Below the pieces are notes generated by a model. That model had not been told where the DNA came from. It was given only the letters and a program-made list of their open reading frames with translations, and ran no database searches. Below, piece by piece: positions 1 to 7,956 of a DNA stretch of 19,346 nt. Positions within the stretch are counted from its first letter, which is position 1. Each line of letters starts with the position of its first letter. Source of the stretch: an uncultured Novosphingobium sp. (GTDB taxonomy: Bacteria; Pseudomonadota; Alphaproteobacteria; Sphingomonadales; Sphingomonadaceae). The translations under genes were made by a program, and so were the position numbers. The stretch is from NCBI GenBank assembly GCA_946886365.1, contig CAMPIM010000072.1, forward strand, positions 1 through 19,346, given 5' to 3'.

Positions 1-680
1 CCACGACCCGAGATCGAGAACACGTCTTCGATCGGCATCAGGAAGGGCTTGTCGATCGGACGCTCAGGCTGCGGAATGAAGCTGTCAACAGCTTCCATCA
101 GCTTGAGAACAGCGTTCTTGCCAATCTCGTCGTTCGAACCATCAAGAGCCTTGACCGCCGAGCCGGGGATGACGGGGATGTTGTCGCCGTCGAAGTCGTA
201 GGACGACAGCAGTTCGCGGATTTCCAGCTCGACGAGCTCGAGGATTTCCGGATCGTCAACCAGATCGACCTTGTTCATGAACACGACCAGCTGGGGAACG
301 CCGACCTGCTTGGCGAGCAGGATGTGCTCACGGGTCTGCGGCATCGGGCCGTCGGTAGCCGAAACGACGAGGATCGCGCCGTCCATCTGGGCCGCACCGG
401 TGATCATGTTCTTAACGTAGTCAGCGTGACCCGGGCAGTCGACGTGCGCGTAGTGACGGGCTTCGGTCTCATATTCGACGTGCGCGGTCGAGATGGTGAT
501 GCCGCGCTCGCGCTCTTCGGGAGCCTTGTCGATGTTCGCGTAGTCAACGAAGGTCGCGCCGCCGGTTTCGGCCAGCACCTTGGTGATCGCCGCGGTCAGC
601 GAGGTCTTGCCATGGTCAACGTGACCGATGGTGCCGATGTTGCAGTGCGGCTTGTTCCGCTCAAACTTAGCCTTAGCCAT
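1..680 (-). CDS. tuf: Elongation factor Tu, N-terminal part (cut by window edge)
   Basis: This gene carries aminoacyl-tRNA to the ribosomal A site as a GTP complex in the cytoplasm. Only the first 226 codons are present, covering the GTPase domain and the start of domain 2; the 3' end lies beyond base 1. The start ATG is at 680-678 and the protein begins [20 protein letters not shown]. The P-loop GHVDHGKT is at residues 19-26, followed by the DCPGH (G3) and NKVD (G4) motifs. A modest Shine-Dalgarno (AGGTAGGA) sits just upstream. It is the last visible gene of rpsL-rpsG-fusA-tuf, 136 nt after fusA. Identity is certain; the copy name (tufA or tufB) cannot be told from the window. Confidence 0.98.
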   Translation of the reverse strand, partial: MAKAKFERNKPHCNIGTIGHVDHGKTSLTAAITKVLAETGGATFVDYANIDKAPEERERGITISTAHVEYETEARHYAHVDCPGHADYVKNMITGAAQMDGAILVVSATDGPMPQTREHILLAKQVGVPQLVVFMNKVDLVDDPEILELVELEIRELLSSYDFDGDNIPVIPGSAVKALDGSNDEIGKNAVLKLMEAVDSFIPQPERPIDKPFLMPIEDVFSISGR

Positions 681-727
681 TTTTTCCTACCTTCTAATCA
701 AAATCAGCTTTGGTCTGACCGCTCGGC

Positions 728-746
728 CGCGCCTCGCGAAGGCGCG
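728..746 (-). other. Hairpin in the fusA-tuf intercistronic gap
   Basis: A perfect 7-bp inverted repeat (CGCGCCT / AGGCGCG, 5-nt loop) lies in the 136-nt gap between fusA and tuf. A second small stem (GCCGT / ACGGC, 4-nt loop) lies at about 785-800. No T-tract follows, so these look like intercistronic mRNA structures, for example processing or stability elements, rather than terminators. The function is inferred. Confidence 0.45.
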
Positions 747-816
747 TCCATAGCAGCAAATTCACAGATTACCAGCCCCAACCGAGCCGTTTGCACGGCC
801 CGATTAAGGAAAATCA

Positions 817-2910
817 TCAGGCCATCTTCGCCTTGACTTCGTCCGCCACATTCTGCGGCACTTCGTCATAGTGCGAGAAGGTCATCGAGTAGTTCGCACG
901 ACCCTGAGTGAAGGACCGCAGCGAATTGACATAGCCGAACATGTTGGCCAGCGGGACCATCGCCTCGACCACCTGCGCGTTGCCGCGCGTATCGGTGCCC
1001 TGGATCTGGCCGCGGCGGCTGTTCATGTCGCCGATGACGTCACCCAGATATTCTTCCGGGGTAACGACTTCCACCTTCATGACCGGCTCAAGCAGCTTGA
1101 TGCCCGCCTTCTGGGCCGCTTCACGCATCGCAGCGCGGCCCGTGATTTCAAAGGCCAGCGCGGACGAGTCGACATCGTGATACGCGCCGTCATACAGCAG
1201 GATCTCGAAGTCGATGATCGGGAAGCCGATGAGCGAACCGGTCGCGGCCGTTTCGCGCATGCCCTTTTCGATCGCCGGGATATATTCCTTGGGAATATTG
1301 CCGCCCTTGATTTCGTCCTTGAAGACGAAGCCGGAGCCACGCTCGCCGGGCGTGATCTTCACCTTGATGCGGCCGAACTGGCCGGTGCCGCCCGACTGCT
1401 TCTTGTGCGTGTAATCGACGTCCACGGGCTTGGCGAGATATTCGCGATAGGCCACCTGCGGCGCGCCAACATTCGCCTCGACCTTGAACTCGCGCTTCAT
1501 GCGGTCGACAAGGATTTCGAGGTGAAGTTCACCCATGCCCTTGATGATGGTCTGGCCCGATTCGTGATCGGTCGACACACGGAAGGACGGATCCTCGGCA
1601 GCCAGGCGGTTGAGCGCGACGCCCATCTTTTCCTGGTCAGCCTTTGTCTTGGGTTCGACCGACAGTTCGATGACCGGCTCAGGGAATTCCATCCGCTCCA
1701 GGATGATCGGCTGGCGCTCGGCGCACAGCGTATCGCCAGTGGTGGTTTCCTTCATGCCGGCCAATGCGACGATGTCGCCGGCATAAGCTGCATCAATGTC
1801 TTCACGGCTGTTCGCATGCATAAGGAGCATGCGGCCGATCTTTTCCTTCTTGTCCTTGACCGAGTTCAGATAGGTGCCCTTGGTCAGGGTGCCCGAATAC
1901 ACGCGCAGGAAGGTCAGCGAGCCGACGAACGGATCGTTCATGATCTTGAACGCCAGACCCGAGAAGGGCGCGTCGTCGGCGGTCGCGCGGCTGTCGGGCT
2001 GGTCGTTGTCGGGGTTGATACCCTGAACGTCCTCGATGTCGAGCGGCGAAGGCAGATAGTCGACGACGGCGTCGAGCAACGGCTGAACGCCCTTGTTCTT
2101 GAACGCCGAGCCACACAGCACCGGCACGAACGCCTGGCCCAGCGTACCCTTGCGGATCAGCTTCTTGAGGGTTTCGGTGTCGGGCAGGTTGCCTTCAAGA
2201 TAGGCTTCCATCGCTTCGTCGTCCTGCTCGACGGCAAGTTCGATCAGCTTTTCACGATATTCGGCAGCCTTGTCAGCCATATCAGCGGGGATTTCTTCGT
2301 AGGTGAACTCCGCGCCCAGATTCTCATCCTTCCAGATGATCGCGCGATTCTCGACCAGATCGACCAGGCCCTTGAAATCCGACTCAGCGCCGATGGGCAG
2401 ATAGAGTACAGCCGGGGTAGCGCCCAGGCGATCAATGATCGTCTGCACGCAATAATAGAAGTTGGCGCCGGTACGGTCGAGCTTGTTGATGAAGCACATG
2501 CGCGGCACGCGATACTTGTCGGCCTGGCGCCACACGGTTTCCGACTGCGGCTCAACGCCAGCAACGCCGTCGAACGCGGCGACCGCACCGTCGAGCACGC
2601 GCAGCGAACGTTCAACTTCGATGGTGAAGTCGACGTGGCCGGGGGTGTCGATGATGTTCAGGCGATGCTCAGGACCCTTGCCCTCTTCGGCCTTCCACAC
2701 ACAAGTGGTGGCCGCAGACGTGATGGTGATACCACGCTCCTGCTCCTGCTCCATCCAGTCCATGGTGGCGGCGCCGTCATGGACTTCGCCGATCTTGTAG
2801 GACTTGCCGGTGTAATAAAGGATACGCTCGGTCGTCGTGGTCTTGCCGGCGTCGATATGCGCCATGATACCGAAATTGCGATAGCGTTCGAGCGGATGGC
2901 TGCGGGCCAT
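817..2910 (-). CDS. fusA: Elongation factor G
   Basis: This is the ribosomal translocase GTPase, which moves tRNA and mRNA after peptide-bond formation and also acts in ribosome recycling. It is 697 aa, the usual length. G1 AHIDAGKT is at residues 17-24, switch I RGITI at about 59-63, G3 DTPGH at 88-92 and G4 NKLD at 142-145, followed by the domain II-V sequence typical of EF-G. The ATG start is at 2910, giving [20 protein letters not shown]. The gene lies between rpsG (155-nt gap with two hairpins) and tuf. Nothing suggests the SpdB/EF-G2 paralogue. A 690-aa open frame on the opposite strand is a composition shadow. Confidence 0.99.
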   Translation of the reverse strand: MARSHPLERYRNFGIMAHIDAGKTTTTERILYYTGKSYKIGEVHDGAATMDWMEQEQERGITITSAATTCVWKAEEGKGPEHRLNIIDTPGHVDFTIEVERSLRVLDGAVAAFDGVAGVEPQSETVWRQADKYRVPRMCFINKLDRTGANFYYCVQTIIDRLGATPAVLYLPIGAESDFKGLVDLVENRAIIWKDENLGAEFTYEEIPADMADKAAEYREKLIELAVEQDDEAMEAYLEGNLPDTETLKKLIRKGTLGQAFVPVLCGSAFKNKGVQPLLDAVVDYLPSPLDIEDVQGINPDNDQPDSRATADDAPFSGLAFKIMNDPFVGSLTFLRVYSGTLTKGTYLNSVKDKKEKIGRMLLMHANSREDIDAAYAGDIVALAGMKETTTGDTLCAERQPIILERMEFPEPVIELSVEPKTKADQEKMGVALNRLAAEDPSFRVSTDHESGQTIIKGMGELHLEILVDRMKREFKVEANVGAPQVAYREYLAKPVDVDYTHKKQSGGTGQFGRIKVKITPGERGSGFVFKDEIKGGNIPKEYIPAIEKGMRETAATGSLIGFPIIDFEILLYDGAYHDVDSSALAFEITGRAAMREAAQKAGIKLLEPVMKVEVVTPEEYLGDVIGDMNSRRGQIQGTDTRGNAQVVEAMVPLANMFGYVNSLRSFTQGRANYSMTFSHYDEVPQNVADEVKAKMA

Positions 2911-2976
2911 GATGCTTCTCCGTTGCCGGTGCGCCGGCGGTGAGTGAAAGAGTCTTGCGGCTGGCCCCTAAACCAA

Positions 2977-3010
2977 TCCGTTCGCCATGGGTAGCCCCAC
3001 GGCGAACGGA
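2977..3010 (-). other. Stem-loop in rpsG-fusA gap (proximal to fusA)
   Basis: This is a perfect 10-bp inverted repeat (TCCGTTCGCC / GGCGAACGGA). Its 14-nt loop can itself pair TGGG with CCCA. It sits about 67 nt upstream of the fusA start in the sense direction of the str operon. No T-run follows, so an mRNA structural or regulatory role is more likely than termination. The pairing is directly visible; the role is inferred. Confidence 0.55.
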
Positions 3011-3033
3011 CCGATATTCAAAAACCAGAAATG

Positions 3034-3063
3034 ATGAAGCGGGCACGCGAGCGCCCGCTTCAT
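3034..3063 (-). terminator. Terminator/attenuator-like hairpin just after rpsG
   Basis: This is a perfect 11-bp inverted repeat (ATGAAGCGGGC / GCCCGCTTCAT) with an 8-nt loop, starting 2 nt past the rpsG stop codon on the minus strand. It is followed in the sense direction by CATTTCTGGTTTTTG, a loose U-rich tail. It could act as a partial terminator or an RNase barrier, setting different levels of ribosomal proteins S12/S7 and elongation factors. No experimental support is available here. Confidence 0.5.
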
Positions 3064-3065
3064 GC

Positions 3066-3536
3066 TTACCAGCGGTAGTGCGAGAAGGCGCGGTTCGCTT
3101 CCGCCATGCGGTGCGTGTCTTCGCGCTTCTTGACGGCATTGCCGCGGTTGTTGGCGGCGTCCAGCAGTTCACCCGACAGACGGGCGGCCATGGTGGTTTC
3201 GCTGCGGTTGCGCGAAGCCGTGATCAGCCAACGGATCGCCAGCGCCTGGGCGCGCTCGGGGCGCACTTCGACGGGGACCTGGTAGGTCGCACCGCCGACA
3301 CGGCGGCTGCGGACTTCGATGCCGGGCTTCACATTGTTCAGCGCGTCATGGAACATGCCGATCGGGTCCTTCTTGGACTTCGCTTCGACAGTGTCGAGAG
3401 CACCGTACACGATGGACTCGGCGACGGCTTTCTTGCCGTCCTGCATGATGCTGTTCATGAATTTGGACAGCACGATATCACCGAACTTGGGATCGGGCAG
3501 GATAACGCGCTTTTCTGGGCGACGACGACGTGACAT
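3066..3536 (-). CDS. rpsG: 30S ribosomal protein S7
   Basis: S7 is a primary 16S rRNA binding protein that nucleates assembly of the 30S head. It is 156 aa, the standard length, and begins [20 protein letters not shown]. The ATG start at 3536 is preceded by GGGAG at good spacing, only 13 nt after the rpsL stop. The sequence is complete with no frameshift. In enterobacteria S7 represses translation of the str mRNA by binding near the rpsL-rpsG junction. Here that junction is only 13 nt, so any such control would need another site; the two hairpins after rpsG are obvious structures to consider. Confidence 0.98.
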   Translation of the reverse strand: MSRRRRPEKRVILPDPKFGDIVLSKFMNSIMQDGKKAVAESIVYGALDTVEAKSKKDPIGMFHDALNNVKPGIEVRSRRVGGATYQVPVEVRPERAQALAIRWLITASRNRSETTMAARLSGELLDAANNRGNAVKKREDTHRMAEANRAFSHYRW

Positions 3537-3549
3537 ATTCTAGTCTCCC

Positions 3550-3921
3550 TTACTTCGGACGCTTCGCGCCGTACTTCGAACGGCTCTGCTTACGGTCCTT
3601 GACGCCCTGGGTATCCAGAACGCCGCGCAGCACGTGATAGCGCACACCAGGAAGGTCGCGTACGCGGCCGCCACGGATCAGCACAACGCTGTGCTCCTGA
3701 AGATTGTGGCCTTCACCCGGAATGTAGGTGATGACTTCGCGCTGGTTGACCAGACGCACCTTCGCCACCTTACGGAGAGCCGAGTTCGGCTTCTTCGGGG
3801 TTGTCGTGTAAACACGGGTGCAAACGCCGCGCTTCTGCGGGTTCGCTTCCATTGCAGGGACCTTCGACTTGGTCTTCTGCAGTTCGCGGCCCTTGCGGAC
3901 CAGCTGGTTGATTGTTGGCAT
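3550..3921 (-). CDS. rpsL: 30S ribosomal protein S12, with Arg at position 88
   Basis: S12 lies at the decoding centre and controls translational accuracy. The start is [15 protein letters not shown] at 3921, giving 123 aa. An open frame extends 28 codons further upstream, but that part is leader sequence. The conserved [13 protein letters not shown] block contains Lys43 (wild type), while the loop [10 protein letters not shown] has Arg at position 88, where E. coli has Lys (GGRVKDLPGV; mature K87). A Lys-to-Arg change at this site is a classic streptomycin-resistance substitution in E. coli and Mycobacterium. It is the first gene of the str operon, transcribed from the promoter at 4132-4160. 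Confidence 0.98.
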   Translation of the reverse strand: MPTINQLVRKGRELQKTKSKVPAMEANPQKRGVCTRVYTTTPKKPNSALRKVAKVRLVNQREVITYIPGEGHNLQEHSVVLIRGGRVRDLPGVRYHVLRGVLDTQGVKDRKQSRSKYGAKRPK

Positions 3922-4131
3922 GAAGCCCTTCACCTTTTCAGTTACTTTACCGCAAGCATTCCCGCGTTCTTCACGGCCTGAAAAGGATGACCTTTCAAAC
4001 AGCAAAGGCCCCGACGGGAGGACCCGTCTGGAGCCGCAAGAGCACCGGCAATGTTCAGCTCTATGTCGCCTGGCATGTCACCGACCAGAAAGACCGAATC
4101 TTTCCAGGTGGATCGCCGCTGGGCAGGCGCG
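3922..4131 (-). promoter_or_regulatory. Leader (5' UTR) of the str operon
   Basis: About 200 nt separate the predicted transcription start (about 4125) from the rpsL ATG, which is long for a simple leader. It contains a 6-bp hairpin at 4013-4028 (GACGGG, loop AGGA, CCCGTC). No convincing short ORF with a good ribosome site was seen in it. A leader of this size would allow translational feedback or attenuation, but no known r-protein leader motif was recognised. Confidence 0.4.
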
Positions 4132-4160
4132 CCTATAGCGAGGCACGGTAAGCCGGTCAA
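4132..4160 (-). promoter_or_regulatory. Housekeeping sigma promoter of the str operon
   Basis: On the minus strand, TTGACC (4160-4155) is followed by a 17-nt spacer and TATAGG (4137-4132). Spacing is ideal and the -35 is near consensus. It faces rpsL, with the start expected near 4125. The spacer end and -10 (TCGC-TATAGG-CG) closely resemble the putative rpsM-operon promoter at 17302-17330 (TCGC-TAGGGG-CG), suggesting a shared ribosomal-promoter design. Confidence 0.7.
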
Positions 4161-4253
4161 GAACGGCGGCCCGCCACCCTGTTTCGGCTTCGTTCCAAGA
4201 TGGTGAAGCCATCATTAGCAGATTGATAACCGACATTATTCTATTGATTTCCA

Positions 4254-4263
4254 GTGGCGCCAC
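4254..4263. other. 10-bp perfect palindrome before the GGDEF-EAL gene
   Basis: GTGGCGCCAC lies 18 nt upstream of the TTG start at 4282. It could be a dimer-binding operator or a small mRNA hairpin near the ribosome site. A perfect 10-mer palindrome of GC-rich sequence can arise by chance. No convincing promoter was found in the preceding 100 nt; the best -10-like match, TATTCT at 4237-4242, has a poor -35. Confidence 0.25.
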
Positions 4264-4281
4264 CGGGAGCGCCGACCTGGA

Positions 4282-6573
4282 TTGGCCGTGCCCCATCTTT
4301 CTCTCTTTTCAGGTGAGTTTCTCAGCCGGACACAGGAAGCCGCTTTTCGAGCGGAGCGCCTCACCGAGTCGCGTCGGCACGCCCGCATACTCTTCATCTG
4401 CTCGGCCATACTGAATGCGCTTTTCCTGCTGAGTGATTGGCGCTTTTTCGGCACGCCCCATTTCTGGATCGCGGTACCGGCGCGCCTCATTGTGGTGCTA
4501 TGGTCACTTGGATGCCTGTATTTCAGCCGGAATCTGGAGTCCTTCCAGAAGGTCGAGCGGCTCTGCTTCGCCTGGCAGATCGTAACCACAATCGGCGTGG
4601 CGTTCCTGGTCAGTTCCCGCAGTGATATCGCGATTTTCGTGCTCGTCATGCTGCCGCTGATCTTTTACCTGGGCGTGCCTACCAGCTTCCGGGGCAATTT
4701 CGGCGGCGGGCTGGGATGTGGAGTTGCGCTACTCATCGGCTATCTGGCGCCTGCGCCCTTATCCCCCACCGCCCCCGGCATGATCATGGCCGTGCTGATC
4801 CTTCACTGCGGCATGTGGATCACGATCATGCGAACCAACCGCCTCCAACGTCTGGAGTGGATGGCGAGCCAGGCAGCCGGTGCGGCGCGAGCCGCGTTGG
4901 CGCGCAATAGCGAAACACTGGAGCGCATGTTCATGAGCGTGCCCATCCCGCTGCTGGTCACGCGTCAGGACGGCACGGTAATCCGCTTCAACGATGCTGC
5001 TGCTCAAACCTTCGGATCAGACGGCGACATTTCGCGCGTTCACCTGCTTGGCGAGGGCTCCGCCGCGCAGGCGAGCCTGCGGGACCAGATCGCAAGCGGA
5101 GATGCGCTCAACAATCAGGAATGCCGGATCGTCGGAAAAGATGCGGTGGTCCACGATGTGTTGCTCGCGACGCGCCCGATTCAGATAGACGACAAAGACT
5201 GCATCCTTTCCAGTATCGTCGATATCACAGACCGCAAGGATGCCGAGCGGCATCTGGCCCATCTTGCTATGACCGACGCGCTGACAGGCTTGGCAAATCG
5301 CTCGCATTTCATGGCGACGCTGGCGCAGGCGGCAAGTGCGACAGGCCATGCGGGCGGACAGATGGCCGTTGTGCTGATCGACGTTGATGAGTTCAAACGA
5401 ATCAACGACAGCGCCGGGCATGCGGTCGGCGACGCGCTCCTTTGCGCTGTAGCCGAGCGCCTACGGCGCGCGGTGCGGCCGGGAGATCTGGTTGCGCGCA
5501 TGGGGGGCGACGAATTTGCCGTTCTGTTGACGCGTCTGCGCAATGGACCGGATCTGGAAGCGATCCTGGCGCGCATGATGGCTCAACTTCATCAGCCACT
5601 CGCCTACGGCCATCGTGACGTTGATTGCCGTGTCAGCATGGGTGTCGCACTTTTTCCAGAACATGCCGGGGACATTGCGGACCTTATAAAATTCGCAGAC
5701 ATCGCCCTGTATGAAGCGAAAAATGGCGGACGAGGCCGCGCGTGCCTGTTCGAGCCCTCGCTGCTCGAACGCTGGCAGCAAGAAGCCCGAATGCTGGATC
5801 GCGCACGCCACGCCTTGGTCCATTCCCCACCCGTCCCCTGGTATCAGCCCAAGATCGATCTATCGACGGGCGCCATCATCGGCTTCGAGGCGCTGCTGAG
5901 ATGCGTTCGTACTGACGGCTCAATCATCATGCCGTCCGAGATTGCCGCTGCTTTCGAACATTCCGAGCTAGGCCGGACAATCAACGAACGGATGCTGGAT
6001 CGGATTCTGGTCGACTGTCGACGCTGGCAGGATCGGGGACTGGATTTCGGCCATGTCGCCATCAATGTGCCAGGGGTAGAGCTTCACGACAGCAGCTTTC
6101 CTGATCGATTGCTCTCCCGACTCGCCGCGACAGGGGTATCCATTGCAAGGATCGAATTGGAGGTGACGGAGTCGGTTTTTCTTGGCCGGAATGCGGAGGT
6201 CGTGGAACGCAGTCTTCATCAATTGAGTACAGCTGGCCTGTCCATCGCGCTGGATGATTTCGGCACCGGCTATGCGTCGCTCTCGCATCTGAAGCAGTTT
6301 CCAATAGATATCATCAAGATAGATCAGCGTTTCGTCCGGGACCTGGAAACCGATCCGGATGACGCCGCCATTGTGCGAACATTGCTGAACCTTGCCTACA
6401 GCCTTGGCATTCGAACGGTCGCCGAGGGCGTCGAGAATGTTCATCAGATTGATTATCTGCGTGCTGGTGGATGCCATTATGCGCAGGGCTTTCATTTCGG
6501 GGCAGCTGTCCCGGCTAGCGAAGTTCCCGCGCTACTGGGGCTGCATGTCGCAGCTCGTCCCACCGAGGCATAA
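4282..6573 (+). CDS. Membrane-anchored PAS-GGDEF-EAL cyclic-di-GMP enzyme
   Basis: This is a predicted bifunctional diguanylate cyclase/phosphodiesterase that sets c-di-GMP levels and thus the motile/sessile switch. It has 763 aa from a TTG start; a GTG two codons later is an alternative. About six hydrophobic segments lie between residues 34 and 182. A PAS-like region follows at about 213-317, containing the PAS-type end DITDRKDAER, then GGDEF (325-490) and EAL (515-750). The GGDEF motif is intact at 408-412, and an RxxD inhibitory site (RPGD) lies five residues before it. The EAL domain keeps EAL at 536-538, EVTES, DDFGTGY, KID and AEGVE, so both activities are chemically possible; which dominates cannot be told. 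It diverges from the str operon and has no obvious operon partner. Confidence 0.95.
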   Translation: MAVPHLSLFSGEFLSRTQEAAFRAERLTESRRHARILFICSAILNALFLLSDWRFFGTPHFWIAVPARLIVVLWSLGCLYFSRNLESFQKVERLCFAWQIVTTIGVAFLVSSRSDIAIFVLVMLPLIFYLGVPTSFRGNFGGGLGCGVALLIGYLAPAPLSPTAPGMIMAVLILHCGMWITIMRTNRLQRLEWMASQAAGAARAALARNSETLERMFMSVPIPLLVTRQDGTVIRFNDAAAQTFGSDGDISRVHLLGEGSAAQASLRDQIASGDALNNQECRIVGKDAVVHDVLLATRPIQIDDKDCILSSIVDITDRKDAERHLAHLAMTDALTGLANRSHFMATLAQAASATGHAGGQMAVVLIDVDEFKRINDSAGHAVGDALLCAVAERLRRAVRPGDLVARMGGDEFAVLLTRLRNGPDLEAILARMMAQLHQPLAYGHRDVDCRVSMGVALFPEHAGDIADLIKFADIALYEAKNGGRGRACLFEPSLLERWQQEARMLDRARHALVHSPPVPWYQPKIDLSTGAIIGFEALLRCVRTDGSIIMPSEIAAAFEHSELGRTINERMLDRILVDCRRWQDRGLDFGHVAINVPGVELHDSSFPDRLLSRLAATGVSIARIELEVTESVFLGRNAEVVERSLHQLSTAGLSIALDDFGTGYASLSHLKQFPIDIIKIDQRFVRDLETDPDDAAIVRTLLNLAYSLGIRTVAEGVENVHQIDYLRAGGCHYAQGFHFGAAVPASEVPALLGLHVAARPTEA

Positions 6574-6588
6574 TTTTACTTTTCGTCA

Positions 6589-6613
6589 GGAACCGGAACG
6601 GCCGAAGCACGTT
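6589..6613 (+). promoter_or_regulatory. Putative sigma-EcfG (general stress response) promoter
   Basis: GGAAC at 6589-6593, a 16-nt spacer and CGTT at 6610-6613 match the alphaproteobacterial EcfG consensus exactly (GGAAC-N16/17-CGTT). It lies in the intergenic gap on the coding strand of the M23 peptidase gene, about 90 nt ahead of its TTG start. This suggests induction through the PhyR-NepR-EcfG cascade. The match is seen directly; its use is inferred. Confidence 0.6.
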
Positions 6614-6704
6614 TCGCCCCGATCTGATTTCGACTCGTCACGAGTCTGCCTTGGCGGATTCGCGTGCTGCTCTTTCCCTTGCTAACGGGCCGATTCTCTA
6701 AGAA

Positions 6705-7883
6705 TTGAGCACGGGGTCGTCATTGTTGCAGCGGTGTAGATTGGGCATTTTCAGCCTATGGGAGAGGATTGCCGCTTTGTGTCCGGAGCGGCAATTCCTC
6801 TTCCAATCTGGCGGAAAGCTGCAGCGTGTCCGCATCTCGAGCCGCACCCAGGTATCGACGCTTCTCCTATCCGCAGCGCTGATTATCGGCGCGGCCACGC
6901 TGGCCCTATCGCTTTCCTGGAATCGGTCTGAAATGGAGAGCGAAAGCGCCGCGATCAATGCGAAAACCAGGGCGATAGCTGAGTACAGGAAATCCATTGA
7001 ACAACGTGCGCGTGACCTGGAGGCCCGGCAAGACTTCATGGACGATCTTTATCACGCTCATTTTGGCGAGGACGCTTCCCAAGCTGGCGGGGCACTGAAA
7101 GACCTGTCTAAACCAGCTCCCACGCAAGGCAGCGCCGATTCATTAAAGGTTCGCATCAGTGCCGCGCAAGACATTCATCCTCTGAGAGCGATTGACGCGA
7201 GACAGCGCCAGTTCGCGGCGCTTCTTACTCATGCGGTCAAGCGCCGGGCGGACGAAACGGCGCATGCAATTCGCCGCCTGGGTCTTAATCCCGACCTATT
7301 GGCGCGTGCCGCTCCCCGGGCGCAAGGCGGTCCCTTCGTGCCCTGGCCTGATGGGCAGAGGCCGATGCCCCAGGAATTCGAACGTCTTTCTGATGCTCTT
7401 GCCCGGATGGAATCTCTGGAGACCAGTCTGAAGACCATTCCATCTGGCCTCCCGACGATGGCCCCGATGCAATCCAGTTCCTATGGCTATCGCCGCGATC
7501 CGTTCAATGGCCATGCCGCATTCCATGCGGGTATCGATTTCCCCGGCCATCACGGCGAACCCATATTGGCCGCCGCGACAGGCAGGGTCAGCTTCGTTGG
7601 TCAGCGGAGCGGCTATGGCAATGTGGTGGAGATCACCCATGGTAACGGGTTGATGACGCGATATGCACATCTATCCGGTTTCAATACCCGTGTTGGGCAA
7701 CAGGTCATCCGTGGACATCAGATCGCGCGTATGGGTTCAACCGGCCGTTCAACGGGTGACCACCTCCATTTCGAAGTGCGCCTGAACGGGGAGCCCGTCA
7801 ATCCGCGACCTTTCCTGGAAGCCGCCCGAAACGTCCAGCAAGTCACCGCTGCCCGGAACGCTGATATCCGAAACCGCGGCTGA
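6705..7883 (+). CDS. Membrane-anchored M23 (LytM-type) peptidoglycan peptidase
   Basis: This is a predicted zinc endopeptidase acting on peptidoglycan cross-links, or a LytM-type activator of amidases. Residues 50-71 form one transmembrane segment, the region around 76-115 is charged and probably coiled-coil, and the M23 domain spans about 255-372. The zinc ligands are all present: H274 and D278 in HAGIDF, the catalytic H322 in YAHLS, and H353/H355 in GDHLHFEV, so it looks active rather than degenerate. The start is uncertain. The longest frame begins at TTG 6705 with a weak ribosome site, while TTG 6777 has GGAGAGG at 9-nt spacing and gives 368 aa. It is preceded by an EcfG-like promoter and converges on the comM-like gene. 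Confidence 0.92.
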   Translation: MSTGSSLLQRCRLGIFSLWERIAALCPERQFLFQSGGKLQRVRISSRTQVSTLLLSAALIIGAATLALSLSWNRSEMESESAAINAKTRAIAEYRKSIEQRARDLEARQDFMDDLYHAHFGEDASQAGGALKDLSKPAPTQGSADSLKVRISAAQDIHPLRAIDARQRQFAALLTHAVKRRADETAHAIRRLGLNPDLLARAAPRAQGGPFVPWPDGQRPMPQEFERLSDALARMESLETSLKTIPSGLPTMAPMQSSSYGYRRDPFNGHAAFHAGIDFPGHHGEPILAAATGRVSFVGQRSGYGNVVEITHGNGLMTRYAHLSGFNTRVGQQVIRGHQIARMGSTGRSTGDHLHFEVRLNGEPVNPRPFLEAARNVQQVTAARNADIRNRG

Positions 7884-7956
7884 ATCTCCGCGACTTCAAC
7901 GATTGATACTCCGGCAGTTTCACCCACAAGCATCATACTCGCCGAGACTTTCCGGG

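Noticed and set aside
871..2943. 690-codon open frame on the plus strand opposite fusA
   Set aside because: It is fully antisense to an intact EF-G gene, has low-complexity Arg/Asp/His-rich composition and no recognisable domain. Long antisense frames are common in GC-rich coding DNA.
7884..7956. Terminator between the converging M23 and ComM-like genes
   Set aside because: One would be expected here, but no convincing stem with a T-run is visible in these 73 nt.
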